Assembly (NCBI RefSeq): GCF_014235185.1
Contig: NZ_CP060131.1
Span: 4,471,501 to 4,535,500 of the forward strand
Origin: Pseudonocardia petroleophila
Lineage (GTDB): Bacteria > Actinomycetota > Actinomycetes > Mycobacteriales > Pseudonocardiaceae
Direction of reading: 5' to 3'
Length of the DNA stretch: 64,000 nt
The position numbers and the translations under genes are program-made. Shown here piece by piece: positions 1 through 8,205 of this stretch. Under the pieces are notes generated by a model. The model had not been told where the DNA came from and did no database searches. It saw nothing but the letters and a program-made list of their open reading frames with translations. Numbering within the stretch: position 1 is the stretch's first letter; each line of letters begins with the position of its first letter.

Positions 1-1100
1 CGCACATCACCAAGGGGCAGCTGTTCGAGACCTCGGGTCACCTCGCCTGGTACGCCGAGGGCATGTACCCGCCCATGCAGATCGACGCGGAGATCGGCGC
101 GGACGGCGAGGTGCGCAAGCCCGGCCAGGACTACTACCTCAAGCCGATGAACTGCCCGATGCACAACCTGATCTACCGGGCGCGCGGGCGGTCCTACCGG
201 GAGCTGCCGCTGCGGCTGTTCGAGTTCGGCTCGGTGTACCGCTACGAGAAGTCCGGCGTGGTGCACGGCCTGACCCGCGCGCGCGGCTTCACCCAGGACG
301 ACGCCCACATCTACTGCAGCCGCGAGCAGATGGGCGAGGAGATCCGCTCGCTGCTGCAGTTCGTGCTCGACCTGCTGCGCGACTACGGCCTCGACGACTT
401 CTACCTTGAGCTCTCCACCCGCGACCCGGAGAAGTCGATCGGCAGCGACGAGGACTGGGAGGCGGCCACCGACGCCCTGCGCGAGGCGGCCGAGGCCAGC
501 GGGCTCGAGCTCGTCCTCGACCCGGGCGGGGCCGCGTTCTACGCCCCGAAGATCAGCGTGCAGGCCAAGGACGCGATCGGGCGCACCTGGCAGCTCTCCA
601 CGATCCAGGTCGACCTCATGGAGCCCGGCCTGTTCGACCTGGAGTACACCTCCACCGACGGCTCCCGGCAGCAGCCCGTCATGATCCACCGCGCGCTGTT
701 CGGCTCGATCGAGCGGTTCTTCGGCGTGCTGCTGGAGCACTACGCGGGCGCGTTCCCGGCGTGGCTGGCGCCGGTGCAGGTCGTCGCGATCCCCGTCACC
801 GACGACCAGGTCCCCGCCGTCCGCGAGATCGCGGCGGCGCTGCGGGCGCGCGGGATCCGGGTCGACGTCGACGCGGGCGACGACCGGATGCAGAAGAAGA
901 TCCGCACCCACACCCTCGCCAAGGTGCCGTTCCTGCTCCTCGCGGGTGCCCGGGACGTCGAGGCGGGCGCGGTGAGCTTCCGGTTCCGCGACGGCACCCA
1001 GGTCAACGGCGTGCCGGTGGCCGACGCGGTGGAGCGGATCGCCGCGTGGGTGGCGAGCCGCAACAACGCCAACCCCACCGCCGACGCCCTCACCGCCTGA
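1..1100 (+). CDS. thrS: Threonyl-tRNA synthetase, C-terminal part (gene runs off the left edge)
   Basis: Charges tRNA-Thr with threonine in the cytoplasm. The frame is open from base 3, so the N-terminal TGS, editing and early catalytic parts lie outside the window. Visible are class II aminoacyl-tRNA synthetase features: the start of the catalytic core, the zinc-site region KPMNCPMHNLIY, the motif 2 region around FEFGSVYRYEKSGVVHGLTR, motif 3 near MIHRALFGSIERFF, and the C-terminal anticodon-binding domain (PVQVVAIPVTDDQ onward). It is the first gene of a block continuing with HIT, pgsA, patA and pimA, the same order as in mycobacteria. Identity is certain; only completeness is limited. Confidence 0.97.
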   Translation, partial: HITKGQLFETSGHLAWYAEGMYPPMQIDAEIGADGEVRKPGQDYYLKPMNCPMHNLIYRARGRSYRELPLRLFEFGSVYRYEKSGVVHGLTRARGFTQDDAHIYCSREQMGEEIRSLLQFVLDLLRDYGLDDFYLELSTRDPEKSIGSDEDWEAATDALREAAEASGLELVLDPGGAAFYAPKISVQAKDAIGRTWQLSTIQVDLMEPGLFDLEYTSTDGSRQQPVMIHRALFGSIERFFGVLLEHYAGAFPAWLAPVQVVAIPVTDDQVPAVREIAAALRARGIRVDVDAGDDRMQKKIRTHTLAKVPFLLLAGARDVEAGAVSFRFRDGTQVNGVPVADAVERIAAWVASRNNANPTADALTA

Positions 1101-1130
1101 CCGTCGACGGCCGCACGCCGGACCCCGGCC

Positions 1131-1136
1131 TAGGAT
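1131..1136 (+). promoter_or_regulatory. TAGGAT -10 box of the HIT gene
   Basis: TAGGAT ends 8 bases before the ATG at 1145. This spacing would put the transcription start at or next to the start codon, so the HIT mRNA is probably leaderless. No clear -35 is seen. The same TAGGAT hexamer recurs upstream of yebC. Confidence 0.45.
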
Positions 1137-1144
1137 CGGTGACC

Positions 1145-1687
1145 ATGAGCGACGCCGCCGATCCGGAGCTGGAGCCCCGCGACGGCATCGGCACGCCCGA
1201 CGGTTTCCGCAGGCTGTGGACCCCGCACCGGATGGCCTACATCAAGGACGCCGGGGCCACGGGCTGCCCGTTCTGCCGGATCCCGTCGCTGCCCGACGCC
1301 GAGGGTCTCGTCGTCGCCCGCGGTGACGCCGTCTACACCGTGCTCAACCTGCACCCCTACAACCCCGGCCACCTCATGGTGCTGCCCTACCGGCACGTCG
1401 CGGAGCTGGAGGACCTCACGCCCGACGAGGCGGGGGAGCTGATGGCGTTCACGCAGGAGGCGGTGCGCACCATGAAGCGGGTGGCGGCCCCGCACGCGTT
1501 CAACGTCGGGCTGAACCTGGGCACCGTCGCGGGCGGGTCGCTGGCCGACCACCTGCACCAGCACGTCGTGCCGCGCTGGGGCGGCGACGCCAACTTCATC
1601 GCCGTCGTCGGGCAGACCAAGGTCATCCCGCAGCTGCTGAGTGAGACCCGCGACCTGCTGGCCTCGGCGTGGGACCAGCACGGATAG
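1145..1687 (+). CDS. HIT family nucleotide hydrolase/phosphorylase
   Basis: 180 aa. The histidine triad HLHQHVVPRW is present near residue 138, and a CPFC pair near residue 40 is a probable zinc site, as in the Rv2613c-type HIT proteins (AP4A phosphorylase/hydrolase group). It probably cleaves dinucleoside polyphosphates or related nucleotide phosphodiesters. The ATG at 1145 is chosen because a TAGGAT -10 box lies just upstream and homologues begin similarly. It lies between thrS and pgsA, a position conserved in actinobacteria. The exact substrate cannot be read from the sequence. Confidence 0.93.
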   Translation: MSDAADPELEPRDGIGTPDGFRRLWTPHRMAYIKDAGATGCPFCRIPSLPDAEGLVVARGDAVYTVLNLHPYNPGHLMVLPYRHVAELEDLTPDEAGELMAFTQEAVRTMKRVAAPHAFNVGLNLGTVAGGSLADHLHQHVVPRWGGDANFIAVVGQTKVIPQLLSETRDLLASAWDQHG

Positions 1688-1714
1688 GCTGGAGTCCCCA
1701 CCAGCAGGAGCGCG

Positions 1715-2326
1715 ATGCTCAACCTCTTCGCCCGTGTCCACGTCAACCGCGCCGTCGAGCCCTTCGGGCGCTGGCTGGTCGCGCGCGGGGTCACGCCGAA
1801 CGCGGTCACCGTGATCGGGACGATCGGCACGGTCGCCGCGGCGGTGTGGTTCCTGCCGCGCGGCGAGCTGTTCGTGGGCACCCTCGTCATCTGGTTCTTC
1901 GTGATGTTCGACATGATCGACGGCGCGATGGCGCGCGCCCGCGGCCACAGCACCCCGTTCGGCGCGGTGCTCGACTCCACCTGCGACCGCCTCGCCGACG
2001 GCGCCCTGTTCGCCGCGCTGGCCTGGTGGGCGCTGGGTGTGGGGGAGCAGCGGCTGGTCGGGCTCGCGGCACTGGTCTGCCTGGTCGCGGGCTCGCTCGT
2101 GTCCTACGTCAAGGCGCGCGCGGAGGGGGCGGGCCTGTCGGCCGACGGGGGCCTGGTCGAGCGGGCGGAGCGGCTGATCATCGCGCTCGTCGGCAGCGGG
2201 CTGGAGGGCCTCGGCGTCCCGTACGCCCTGGCCGTGGCCCTGTGGCTGCTCGCGGCGGCGTCGGTGTGGACGTTCGGGCAGCGGCTGGTCGCGGTCCACC
2301 GCAGCGCCACCCCGGCCCAGGCGTGA
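1715..2326 (+). CDS. pgsA: CDP-alcohol phosphatidyltransferase, probable phosphatidylinositol phosphate synthase
   Basis: 203 aa integral membrane enzyme. The complete CDP-alcohol phosphotransferase signature is present: D66-x2-D69-G70-x2-A73-R74-x8-G83-x3-D87-x3-D91. About five hydrophobic segments surround it. In actinobacteria this locus (Rv2612c-like) joins CDP-diacylglycerol to inositol phosphate, giving the precursor for PIMs. Direct coupling to patA (GTGA overlap at 2323-2326) and to pimA supports that role over phosphatidylglycerol phosphate synthesis. The start has a purine-rich site (AGGAG) about 6 bases upstream of the ATG. Confidence 0.92.
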   Translation: MLNLFARVHVNRAVEPFGRWLVARGVTPNAVTVIGTIGTVAAAVWFLPRGELFVGTLVIWFFVMFDMIDGAMARARGHSTPFGAVLDSTCDRLADGALFAALAWWALGVGEQRLVGLAALVCLVAGSLVSYVKARAEGAGLSADGGLVERAERLIIALVGSGLEGLGVPYALAVALWLLAAASVWTFGQRLVAVHRSATPAQA

Positions 2327-3195
2327 GCGCGCGGGCCCACCTCGTCGACGCCGCCTACGCGGCCGGCTGGCGGGGGGTGCGGATGCTGCCCGGGCCCGTC
2401 GCGCAGCGGCTGTTCCGGCTCGGGGCCGACCGGGCCCGTTCCCCCCAGCTGCGGGCCAACCTGGCCCGGCTCGCCCCTGAGGCCGACCTCGACGCGCTGA
2501 CCCGCGAGGGTCTGCGCAGCTACGCCCGCTACTGGTGCGAGGTGTTCCGGCTCCCGTCGGCGGACCTCGCCGACGTGCACCGCCGGATGGACCGCCACGT
2601 CCGCGGCGCCCAGCCGTTCCTCGACGCCCAGGAGCAGGGCCGCGGCGTCGTCTTCGCGCTCACCCACAGCGGCAACTGGGACGTCGCCGGGGTCTGGCTC
2701 GTCGAGACGCTGCGCGCGCTCGGCCGCGACCCCTCGTTCACGACGGTCGCGGCGAAGCTGGAGCCGGAGTCGCTGTACCGGCGGTTCGTGGCGTACCGGG
2801 AGTCGCTGGGGTTCGAGGTGGTGGCCGCGGAGGACGGGTCGCGGGCCCACCGCGCGCTGATGCGGCGGCTGCGCGGCGGCGGGGTCGTCTGCCTGGTCTC
2901 CGACCTCGACCTGAGCCGCTCCGGCGTCGACGTCGACCTCTGCGGCGAGCCCGCCCGCCTCCCCGGCGGGGCCGCGCGCCTCGCCGCCGCGACCGGTGCG
3001 CTGCTGCTGCCCGCGGTCCCGTCGTTCACCCCCGCCGGGTGGGCGCTCGACATCGCCGCCCCGGTCCCGGTGCCCGACCGGGCCGCCGTCGCGAAGGCGA
3101 CCCAGGGCGTCGCCGACGCGTTCGGGTCGATGCTGGCGCGGGTGCCGCAGGACTGGCACATGCTGCAACCGATCTGGACCGCCGATCGTGGATGA
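2323..3195 (+). CDS. patA: Phosphatidylinositol mannoside acyltransferase
   Basis: 290 aa, LpxL/HtrB-type acyltransferase fold. The catalytic HxxxxD equivalent appears as the H-S-G-N-W-D stretch near residue 113, with the typical acceptor-binding region downstream. The mycobacterial orthologue (Rv2611c) acylates the mannose of PIM1/PIM2 on the cytosolic face of the membrane. The GTG at 2323 overlaps the pgsA stop by 4 bases, which fixes the start and implies translational coupling. pimA begins 12 bases after its stop. Confidence 0.9.
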   Translation: MSARAHLVDAAYAAGWRGVRMLPGPVAQRLFRLGADRARSPQLRANLARLAPEADLDALTREGLRSYARYWCEVFRLPSADLADVHRRMDRHVRGAQPFLDAQEQGRGVVFALTHSGNWDVAGVWLVETLRALGRDPSFTTVAAKLEPESLYRRFVAYRESLGFEVVAAEDGSRAHRALMRRLRGGGVVCLVSDLDLSRSGVDVDLCGEPARLPGGAARLAAATGALLLPAVPSFTPAGWALDIAAPVPVPDRAAVAKATQGVADAFGSMLARVPQDWHMLQPIWTADRG

Positions 3196-3207
3196 CGCGG
3201 ATCGGTC

Positions 3208-4329
3208 ATGAGGGTCGGCATGGTCTGCCCGTACTCGCTCGACGTGCCCGGCGGCGTCCAGGCCCACGTCCTCGACCTCGCGCACGCCCTGGTCGCGGCC
3301 GGGCACGACGTCGACGTGCTCGCCCCCGCCGGCCCGGACACCCCGGTGCCGCCGTTCGTGACCCGGGCCGGGCGCGCGCTGTCGGTGCCCTACAACGGGT
3401 CCGTGGCGCGGGTGCGGTTCGGGCCGGTGTCGTTCACGCGGGTGCGGCGCTGGCTCGACGCGCACGAGTTCGACGTCCTGCACCTGCACGAGCCCACGAC
3501 CGTCAGCCTCTCGGTGCTGACGCTCCTGGCCGCCGAGCCCTGCCCCTACGGGGGGCCGATCGTCGCCACGTTCCACACCGCGACCGACCGCTCCCGCGCC
3601 CTGAGCGCGCTCGGCGGCGTGCTGCGCCCGCTGATGGAGAAGGTGACGGCGCGGATCGCGGTCTCGCCGACGGCCCGCGCGGTGCAGGTGCGCCACCTCG
3701 GCGGCGACGCGGTGGAGATCCCGAACGGCGTCGACGTCGCCCGGTTCGCGCGGGGGCCCGTCCTGCCGACGGCGGGGGAGACCGTCGGGTTCGTCGGGCG
3801 GTTCGACGAGCCGCGCAAGGGGATGGCGCTGCTGCTCGACGCGCTGCGGGTGCTCGCCCCGGCCCGGCCCGACCTGCGGGTGCTGGTCGTCGGGCGCGGT
3901 GACGCCGACGCGCTGCGCCGCGCGGCCGGGCCGTGGGCCGACCGGCTCGAGGTCCTCGGCCCCGTCGACGACGCCACCAAGGCCGCGGCCCTGCGCTCGG
4001 TGCGCGTGCTGTGCGCGCCCCACCTGCACGGCGAGAGCTTCGGCATGGTGCTCACCGAGGCGATGGCCGCCGGGGCGCCGGTGCTCGCGGCCGACCTCGA
4101 CGCGTTCCGGGCCGTCCTGGGCCCGGCGGGCGCGCTGTTCCCGGCCGGGGACGCCGCGGCGCTGGCCCGGTCGCTGGCCGCGCTGCTCGACGACGGGCCC
4201 CGCCGGGCCGCCCTGTCCGCGGCGGGCCGCGAGCGGGTGGCCGCCTACGACTGGCCGGTCGTCGCGGCCGACGTCGTGCGCGTCTACCGGGCTGCGCTGG
4301 CCGGGGCGCCGCGCCGGAGGGCGGGATGA
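3208..4329 (+). CDS. pimA: Phosphatidylinositol alpha-mannosyltransferase (GT4)
   Basis: 373 aa. Two-Rossmann GT-B enzyme of family GT4: the N-terminal glycine-rich loop PYSLDVPGGVQAHV, the central H-L-H-E-P, the VEIPNGVD linker, VGRFDEPRKG and the donor-site ESFGMVLTEAMAAG (EX7E-like). It transfers mannose from GDP-mannose to the 2-position of the inositol ring, the first PIM step. It is the third member of the pgsA-patA-pimA operon and ends ATGA, which starts only a 19-codon ORF that I do not consider real. Full length for the family. Confidence 0.94.
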   Translation: MRVGMVCPYSLDVPGGVQAHVLDLAHALVAAGHDVDVLAPAGPDTPVPPFVTRAGRALSVPYNGSVARVRFGPVSFTRVRRWLDAHEFDVLHLHEPTTVSLSVLTLLAAEPCPYGGPIVATFHTATDRSRALSALGGVLRPLMEKVTARIAVSPTARAVQVRHLGGDAVEIPNGVDVARFARGPVLPTAGETVGFVGRFDEPRKGMALLLDALRVLAPARPDLRVLVVGRGDADALRRAAGPWADRLEVLGPVDDATKAAALRSVRVLCAPHLHGESFGMVLTEAMAAGAPVLAADLDAFRAVLGPAGALFPAGDAAALARSLAALLDDGPRRAALSAAGRERVAAYDWPVVAADVVRVYRAALAGAPRRRAG

Positions 4330-4372
4330 CCTCCGGCGGGTCGGGGTCCGGCGGTGCGCGGGTCGGGGTCCC

Positions 4373-4933
4373 GTGGCGGCGCTGACGGTGCTGCTCGCCG
4401 TCGCGGTGCTCGCCGCGGCGGTGATGGTGGCCGGTCGCGTGCGCCGGCTGCACCGCCTGCACATCCGCGTCGACGCCGCCCGTGCCGGGCTCGACGCGGC
4501 GCTGCGGCGGCGGGCGGAGGTGGGGGCCGAGATCGGGTCGCGGGACGCGGGGCTGGGGGCCGTCGCCGCGGCCGCCCTCGCCGCGCGGGGGGTGGACGGG
4601 GCGCGGGAGTCCGTCGAGAACGAGCTGGGCCGCCGGCTCGCCGCCGTCGACCGGACAGGGGTGGCGGCGTCGCTGGTGTCGCAGCTCACCGAGGCCGAGC
4701 GGTTCGTGGTGCTCGGGCGCAGCGTCTACCACGACGCCGTCCGCGACACCCTCGACCTGCGCTCACGCCGCCTCGTCCGCTGGCTGCGCCTGGCCGGCAC
4801 GGCCCCGCTGCCGGCGTACTTCGAGATCGCCGTGATCCCCGCCGCGGCCGCACGCGCCGCTCCGGGCCCTGACGTACGATCGATCGACCGCCCTTCCGAG
4901 CACCCCGCTTCTTGCGATCTGAGAGGTACCACC
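4373..4933 (+). CDS. LemA-like membrane protein, open into pdxS without its own stop
   Basis: From a GTG at 4373 the frame codes one N-terminal membrane helix (about residues 1-20, Ala/Val/Leu-rich) followed by a basic, helical domain that weakly resembles LemA (RRLHRLHIRVDAARAGLD, later LTEAERFVVLGRSVYHDAV). A membrane protein occupies this slot after pimA in other actinobacteria. The frame has no stop: it runs straight into pdxS, whose GTG at 4934 is in the same frame. Either a natural fusion (about 492 aa) exists, or the true stop was lost by mutation or a sequence error between roughly 4840 and 4930, where the coding character fades. The end given here is only the base before pdxS. Confidence 0.55.
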
Positions 4934-5851
4934 GTGTCGTCGCCCGAGCAGTCCGCAGCCACCGCCTCCCCCCAGCTGGGCACCGCGCGCGTCAAGCGCG
5001 GGATGGCCGAGATGCTGAAGGGCGGCGTGATCATGGACGTGGTCGACGCCTCGCAGGCGAAGATCGCCGAGGACGCGGGCGCCGTCGCCGTCATGGCGCT
5101 GGAGCGGGTCCCCGCCGACATCCGCGCCCAGGGCGGCGTCGCGCGCATGAGCGACCCCGACATGATCCAGGGCATCGTCGACGCCGTCTCGATCCCCGTC
5201 ATGGCCAAGGCCCGCATCGGGCACTTCGTCGAGGCGCAGGTGCTGCAGAGCCTCGGCGTCGACTACATCGACGAGTCCGAGGTCCTCACCCCGGCCGACG
5301 AGGCGCACCACATCGACAAGTGGGCCTACACCGTGCCGTTCGTGTGCGGCGCCACCAACCTGGGCGAGGCGCTGCGGCGCATCTCCGAGGGTGCGGCGAT
5401 GATCCGCTCCAAGGGCGAGGCCGGCACCGGCAACGTCGTCGAGGCCACCCGGCACATGCGCTCCATCCGCGGGGAGATCCGCAAGCTCGCCGGGCTCGAC
5501 GAGGCCGAGCTGTGGGTCGCGGCCAAGGAGCTGCGCGCCCCGATCGACCTGGTCCGCGAGGTCGCCGCCGCGGGCAAGCTCCCCGTCGTGCTGTTCACCG
5601 CGGGCGGCATCGCCACCCCGGCCGACGCCGCGATGATGATGCAGCTCGGCGCCGAGGGCGTGTTCGTCGGCTCCGGCATCTTCAAGTCCGGCGACCCGGC
5701 CCAGCGCGCCGAGGCCATCGTCAAGGCCACCACGTTCTTCGACGACCCCGACGTGATCGCCAAGGTCTCCCGCGGCCTCGGCGAGGCCATGGTCGGCATC
5801 AACATCGACCAGCTGCCCGCCGACCAGCGCTACGCCGGCCGCGGTTGGTGA
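4934..5851 (+). CDS. pdxS: Pyridoxal 5'-phosphate synthase lyase subunit PdxS
   Basis: 305 aa TIM-barrel enzyme that makes PLP from ribose 5-phosphate, glyceraldehyde 3-phosphate and ammonia supplied by PdxT. Highly conserved blocks are visible: GGVIMDVVDASQAKIAEDAG, ALERVPADIRAQGGVARMSD, the catalytic lysine in MAKARIGHFVEAQ, and RSKGEAGTGNVVEATRHMR. The GTG at 4934 is preceded by a good ribosome site (GAGAGG, 4921-4926), which argues for independent translation despite the open frame from upstream. A TACGAT box at 4875-4880 could be its -10. Its partner pdxT is not adjacent but lies 9.6 kb away. Confidence 0.96.
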   Translation: MSSPEQSAATASPQLGTARVKRGMAEMLKGGVIMDVVDASQAKIAEDAGAVAVMALERVPADIRAQGGVARMSDPDMIQGIVDAVSIPVMAKARIGHFVEAQVLQSLGVDYIDESEVLTPADEAHHIDKWAYTVPFVCGATNLGEALRRISEGAAMIRSKGEAGTGNVVEATRHMRSIRGEIRKLAGLDEAELWVAAKELRAPIDLVREVAAAGKLPVVLFTAGGIATPADAAMMMQLGAEGVFVGSGIFKSGDPAQRAEAIVKATTFFDDPDVIAKVSRGLGEAMVGINIDQLPADQRYAGRGW

Positions 5852-5863
5852 CCCTGCGTCCCC

Positions 5864-5886
5864 GGGCCGGGTGCTTCACCCGGCCC
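5864..5886 (+). terminator. Stem-loop terminator after pdxS
   Basis: A perfect 10-bp GC-rich stem (5864-5873 with 5877-5886) and a 3-base loop, 12 bases past the pdxS stop. There is no U-tract, as is usual for actinobacterial terminators. Confidence 0.7.
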
Positions 5887-5970
5887 GATGGGGTGACGCA
5901 GCGGTTCCACCTCACGCACAGCCCCTAACGTCCCCGGCGTCGAACGTGACGGATGGGGATGGTGGGACTC

Positions 5971-7497
5971 ATGAGGCGACAGGTGACGGTCGGGGGTCTG
6001 GTGGCCCTCGCGCTGCTGACCGGTTCCGTGGTGGCCCACGCCGCCCCGGCGGCGCGGGACTGCGGGGGAGTGGAGAGCGCGGCGTCGGGCCTGGTCGCGG
6101 GTGCGGACGATCCGGCCGACGACCCCGGTGACGACGACACCGGCGACGACTCCGATGGTGACGGCGACACCGGCGACGGCGACGCTGCGGCCGGTGACGA
6201 CGCTTCCGGTGACGACGCTTCCGGCGACGACGCCGTGGACGACGACACGGCCGCCGACGACCCCGCGGACGGCGACGACCCCGCGGACGGCGACGACTCC
6301 GCTGACGGCGACTCCGCTGACGGCGACTCCGCTGACGGCGACTCCGCAGACGACGGCGACTCCGCAGACGACGGCGACAGCGCAGACGACGGCGACGCCG
6401 CTGACGACTCCGCCGGCGACGGGTCGGGGGACGACGACGCGGCCGTCGAGCCCACGGACGGCGACTCGTCCGATGACGGCTCCGTGGACGACACGACCGA
6501 CCCCTCCGCCGACGAGCCCGCGGACGGCCCGCCCACCGGCGACACGCCCGACACCGACGAGCCCGCGGCCGCCTCGACCGACGAGCCCGGCACCGACGAC
6601 GGCACCGGCGACCCCGCCGCGGGCGCGCCGGACGAGACCGCGGCCGGAGGGGAGGCCTGCGCCGCCCCGACCGCCGCGGAAGCGCTGGGCTGGGGCGAGC
6701 CCGCGATGGCCGACGAGTTCGACGGTCCGCTGGCCGGGGCGTGGCGGGTCTACTCCGGCACCGGGTTCGACGGGCAGGGCACCCGCACCGCGGACGCACT
6801 GACCGTCGACGACGGCGTCCTCACCATCACCGGCGACGCCGCGGGCGCGACCGGGGGGATGGCGTGGTCGGCGGGCCAGGAGTACGGGCGCTGGGAGGCG
6901 CGGGTGCGCACCCCGGCGAGCGACCCGTCGTACAACGCGGTCCTGCTGCTGTGGCCCGACGACCCCGCCGCCGCCGGTCGCGAGATCGACTTCATGGAGA
7001 TGCTCGACCCCACCCGCCGCACCGCGAACGCCTTCGTCCACCCCGGCGCGGAGGCGGCCCCGGTGATGGGCGAGATCGCCGTCGACGGCACCGCGTGGCA
7101 CACCTGGGCGGTCGAGTGGACCCCGACGTCGGTCACCACCTTCCTCGACGGCGTCGAGTGGTGGCGCGTCGACGACCCCGCCCTCGTCCCGTCCGGCCCG
7201 ATGCACCTGTGCCTGCAGCTGGACTGGTTCCCGACCGGGGCCGCGGACGTGCAGGAGTCGTCGATGCAGGTCGACTGGGTGCGCCAGTACGCGCTCCCGG
7301 CGGGCGCCGCCGCGGCCGACGTCCCGCCCGTCTCCGCCGACCCGACGGGGATCGACCCGTCCGGCGCCGACCCGACGGGCACCCCGGACGACGTCACCGC
7401 CGCGTCCGAGGGCGGACCGGCCCCCCGCCTCGCGGAGGGCGCACCGGACGCCCCGGCCCGCCCGGGCCTGATCCCCCACCCCGTCCGCATCGGCTGA
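5971..7497 (+). CDS. Secreted GH16-family glycoside hydrolase with a long acidic linker
   Basis: 508 aa from the ATG at 5971, chosen over ATGs at 5953/5959 because it follows a GGTGGG purine run and opens a clean signal peptide (MRRQVTVGG, Leu/Ala core, cleavage after AHA). Residues about 45-215 are an Asp/Ala/Ser/Gly low-complexity linker with almost no basic residues. From about residue 225 there is a beta-jelly-roll GH16/laminarinase-like domain carrying the catalytic core EIDFMEM (two acids E and E around D), then W-H-T-W-A-V-E-W and a terminal ESSMQVDWVRQYAL strand. A proline/glycine tail follows. It probably hydrolyses or remodels an extracellular beta-glucan-type polymer; substrate not readable. 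Confidence 0.85.
   Translation: MRRQVTVGGLVALALLTGSVVAHAAPAARDCGGVESAASGLVAGADDPADDPGDDDTGDDSDGDGDTGDGDAAAGDDASGDDASGDDAVDDDTAADDPADGDDPADGDDSADGDSADGDSADGDSADDGDSADDGDSADDGDAADDSAGDGSGDDDAAVEPTDGDSSDDGSVDDTTDPSADEPADGPPTGDTPDTDEPAAASTDEPGTDDGTGDPAAGAPDETAAGGEACAAPTAAEALGWGEPAMADEFDGPLAGAWRVYSGTGFDGQGTRTADALTVDDGVLTITGDAAGATGGMAWSAGQEYGRWEARVRTPASDPSYNAVLLLWPDDPAAAGREIDFMEMLDPTRRTANAFVHPGAEAAPVMGEIAVDGTAWHTWAVEWTPTSVTTFLDGVEWWRVDDPALVPSGPMHLCLQLDWFPTGAADVQESSMQVDWVRQYALPAGAAAADVPPVSADPTGIDPSGADPTGTPDDVTAASEGGPAPRLAEGAPDAPARPGLIPHPVRIG
6298..6396 (+). repeat. In-frame 15-bp and 18-bp tandem repeats encoding SADGD / SADDGD
   Basis: Three 15-bp units (6298-6342) followed by three 18-bp units (6343-6396, the last with a changed first codon) lie in the acidic linker of the GH16 gene. 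Related shorter duplications occur just upstream, around 6190-6297. Unit lengths are multiples of three, so unit number can change without a frameshift. Confidence 0.85.
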
Positions 7498-7509
7498 GCA
7501 CCACCGGCG

Positions 7510-7570
7510 CGTGAACGGAACACGGGTGGCCGTCGGTCCGTGATCGAACAGCCACCACGTTCCGTTCACG
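7510..7570. terminator. Bidirectional palindromic terminator (family P)
   Basis: A 12-bp perfect stem (CGTGAACGGAAC with its complement at 7559-7570), a small interior loop, then GGTGGC/GCCACC, and a 20-base loop. It sits between the convergent GH16 and XRE-cupin genes. Its outer arms resemble the palindromes at 27298, 36446 and 52578. Confidence 0.7.
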
Positions 7571-7576
7571 GGCGGC

Positions 7577-8131
7577 TCAGACGTACTCCATCACCAGCAC
7601 CCCGGCGCACCCGGGGACCAGCGCCTGGTAGGTGTGCGCGCGGTCGCCGGGGAAGCGGGCGTAGTCGCCGACGGCGAGCTCCACCTCCCCGCCCACCGGT
7701 CCCGCCCGCCACCGTCCCGCCGTGACGAGCAGGTGCTCGGTGGTGCCGGGGATGTGGGCGTGGGCCTCGCGCGCCGGGCCCGGCTCCGCGGTGATGACGT
7801 GCAGGTCGCGCCGCGCCCCGGGCGGGCAGGCGGCGAGCAGGGTGCCGGTGAACGGGGAGTGCTCCGAGGTCAGCGCGAGCCCCTCGCCCGCGCGGACCAC
7901 CCGCACCGGGGACTCGACGGGGTCGACGAGCCGGCTGAACGGGACGTCGAGCACGACCGCGATCGCCCACAGCGTCTCCACGCTCGGGTTGCCGGTGCCC
8001 GACTCCAGCTGCGACAGCGTCGACTTCGCGATCCCCGCCCGCCGCGCCAGCTCGGTGAGCGAGAGGCCCATCCGCTCGCGCTCGCGGCGCAGCGCGGCGG
8101 CGATCGCCGCGAGCGGTGCCGTTCGTTCCAT
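7577..8131 (-). CDS. XRE-family regulator with C-terminal cupin domain, next to azlCD
   Basis: 184 aa. The N-terminal helix-turn-helix (about residues 10-65, including LTELARRAGIAKSTLSQLES) belongs to the XRE class, and residues about 100-184 form a cupin-2 barrel (EHLLVTAGRW, DYARFPGDRAHTYQ). Regulators of this build commonly control a neighbouring transporter in response to a small ligand bound by the cupin. It is divergent from azlC, and two GTTCG-N6-CGAAC palindromes lie in the shared region, so it probably represses azlCD and itself. Ligand unknown; branched-chain amino acids are a guess from context. Confidence 0.88.
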   Translation of the reverse strand: MERTAPLAAIAAALRRERERMGLSLTELARRAGIAKSTLSQLESGTGNPSVETLWAIAVVLDVPFSRLVDPVESPVRVVRAGEGLALTSEHSPFTGTLLAACPPGARRDLHVITAEPGPAREAHAHIPGTTEHLLVTAGRWRAGPVGGEVELAVGDYARFPGDRAHTYQALVPGCAGVLVMEYV

Positions 8132-8141
8132 CGGACTCCTT

Positions 8142-8205
8142 GTTCGGCTTGACGAACGATGGTCGAGGTGTTCAGTCTAGAGGACATGCGTTCGCTGAAT
8201 CGAAC
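8142..8205. promoter_or_regulatory. Two GTTCG-N6-CGAAC operators and azlC promoter
   Basis: Identical half sites form palindromes at 8142-8157 and 8190-8205, spaced exactly 48 bp. The first overlaps a TTGACG (8149-8154) that could be the azlC -35, with AGTCTA near 8174-8179 as -10. The second lies inside the first codons of azlC. The pair is the obvious target for the divergently encoded XRE-cupin protein. Confidence 0.7.

Noticed and set aside
4326..4385. 19-codon ORF starting at the ATGA overlap after pimA
   Set aside because: The ATGA overlap looks like coupling, but the product ends after 19 residues and is Gly/Ser-rich. Kept only as a possible leader; the LemA-like frame starts at 4373.
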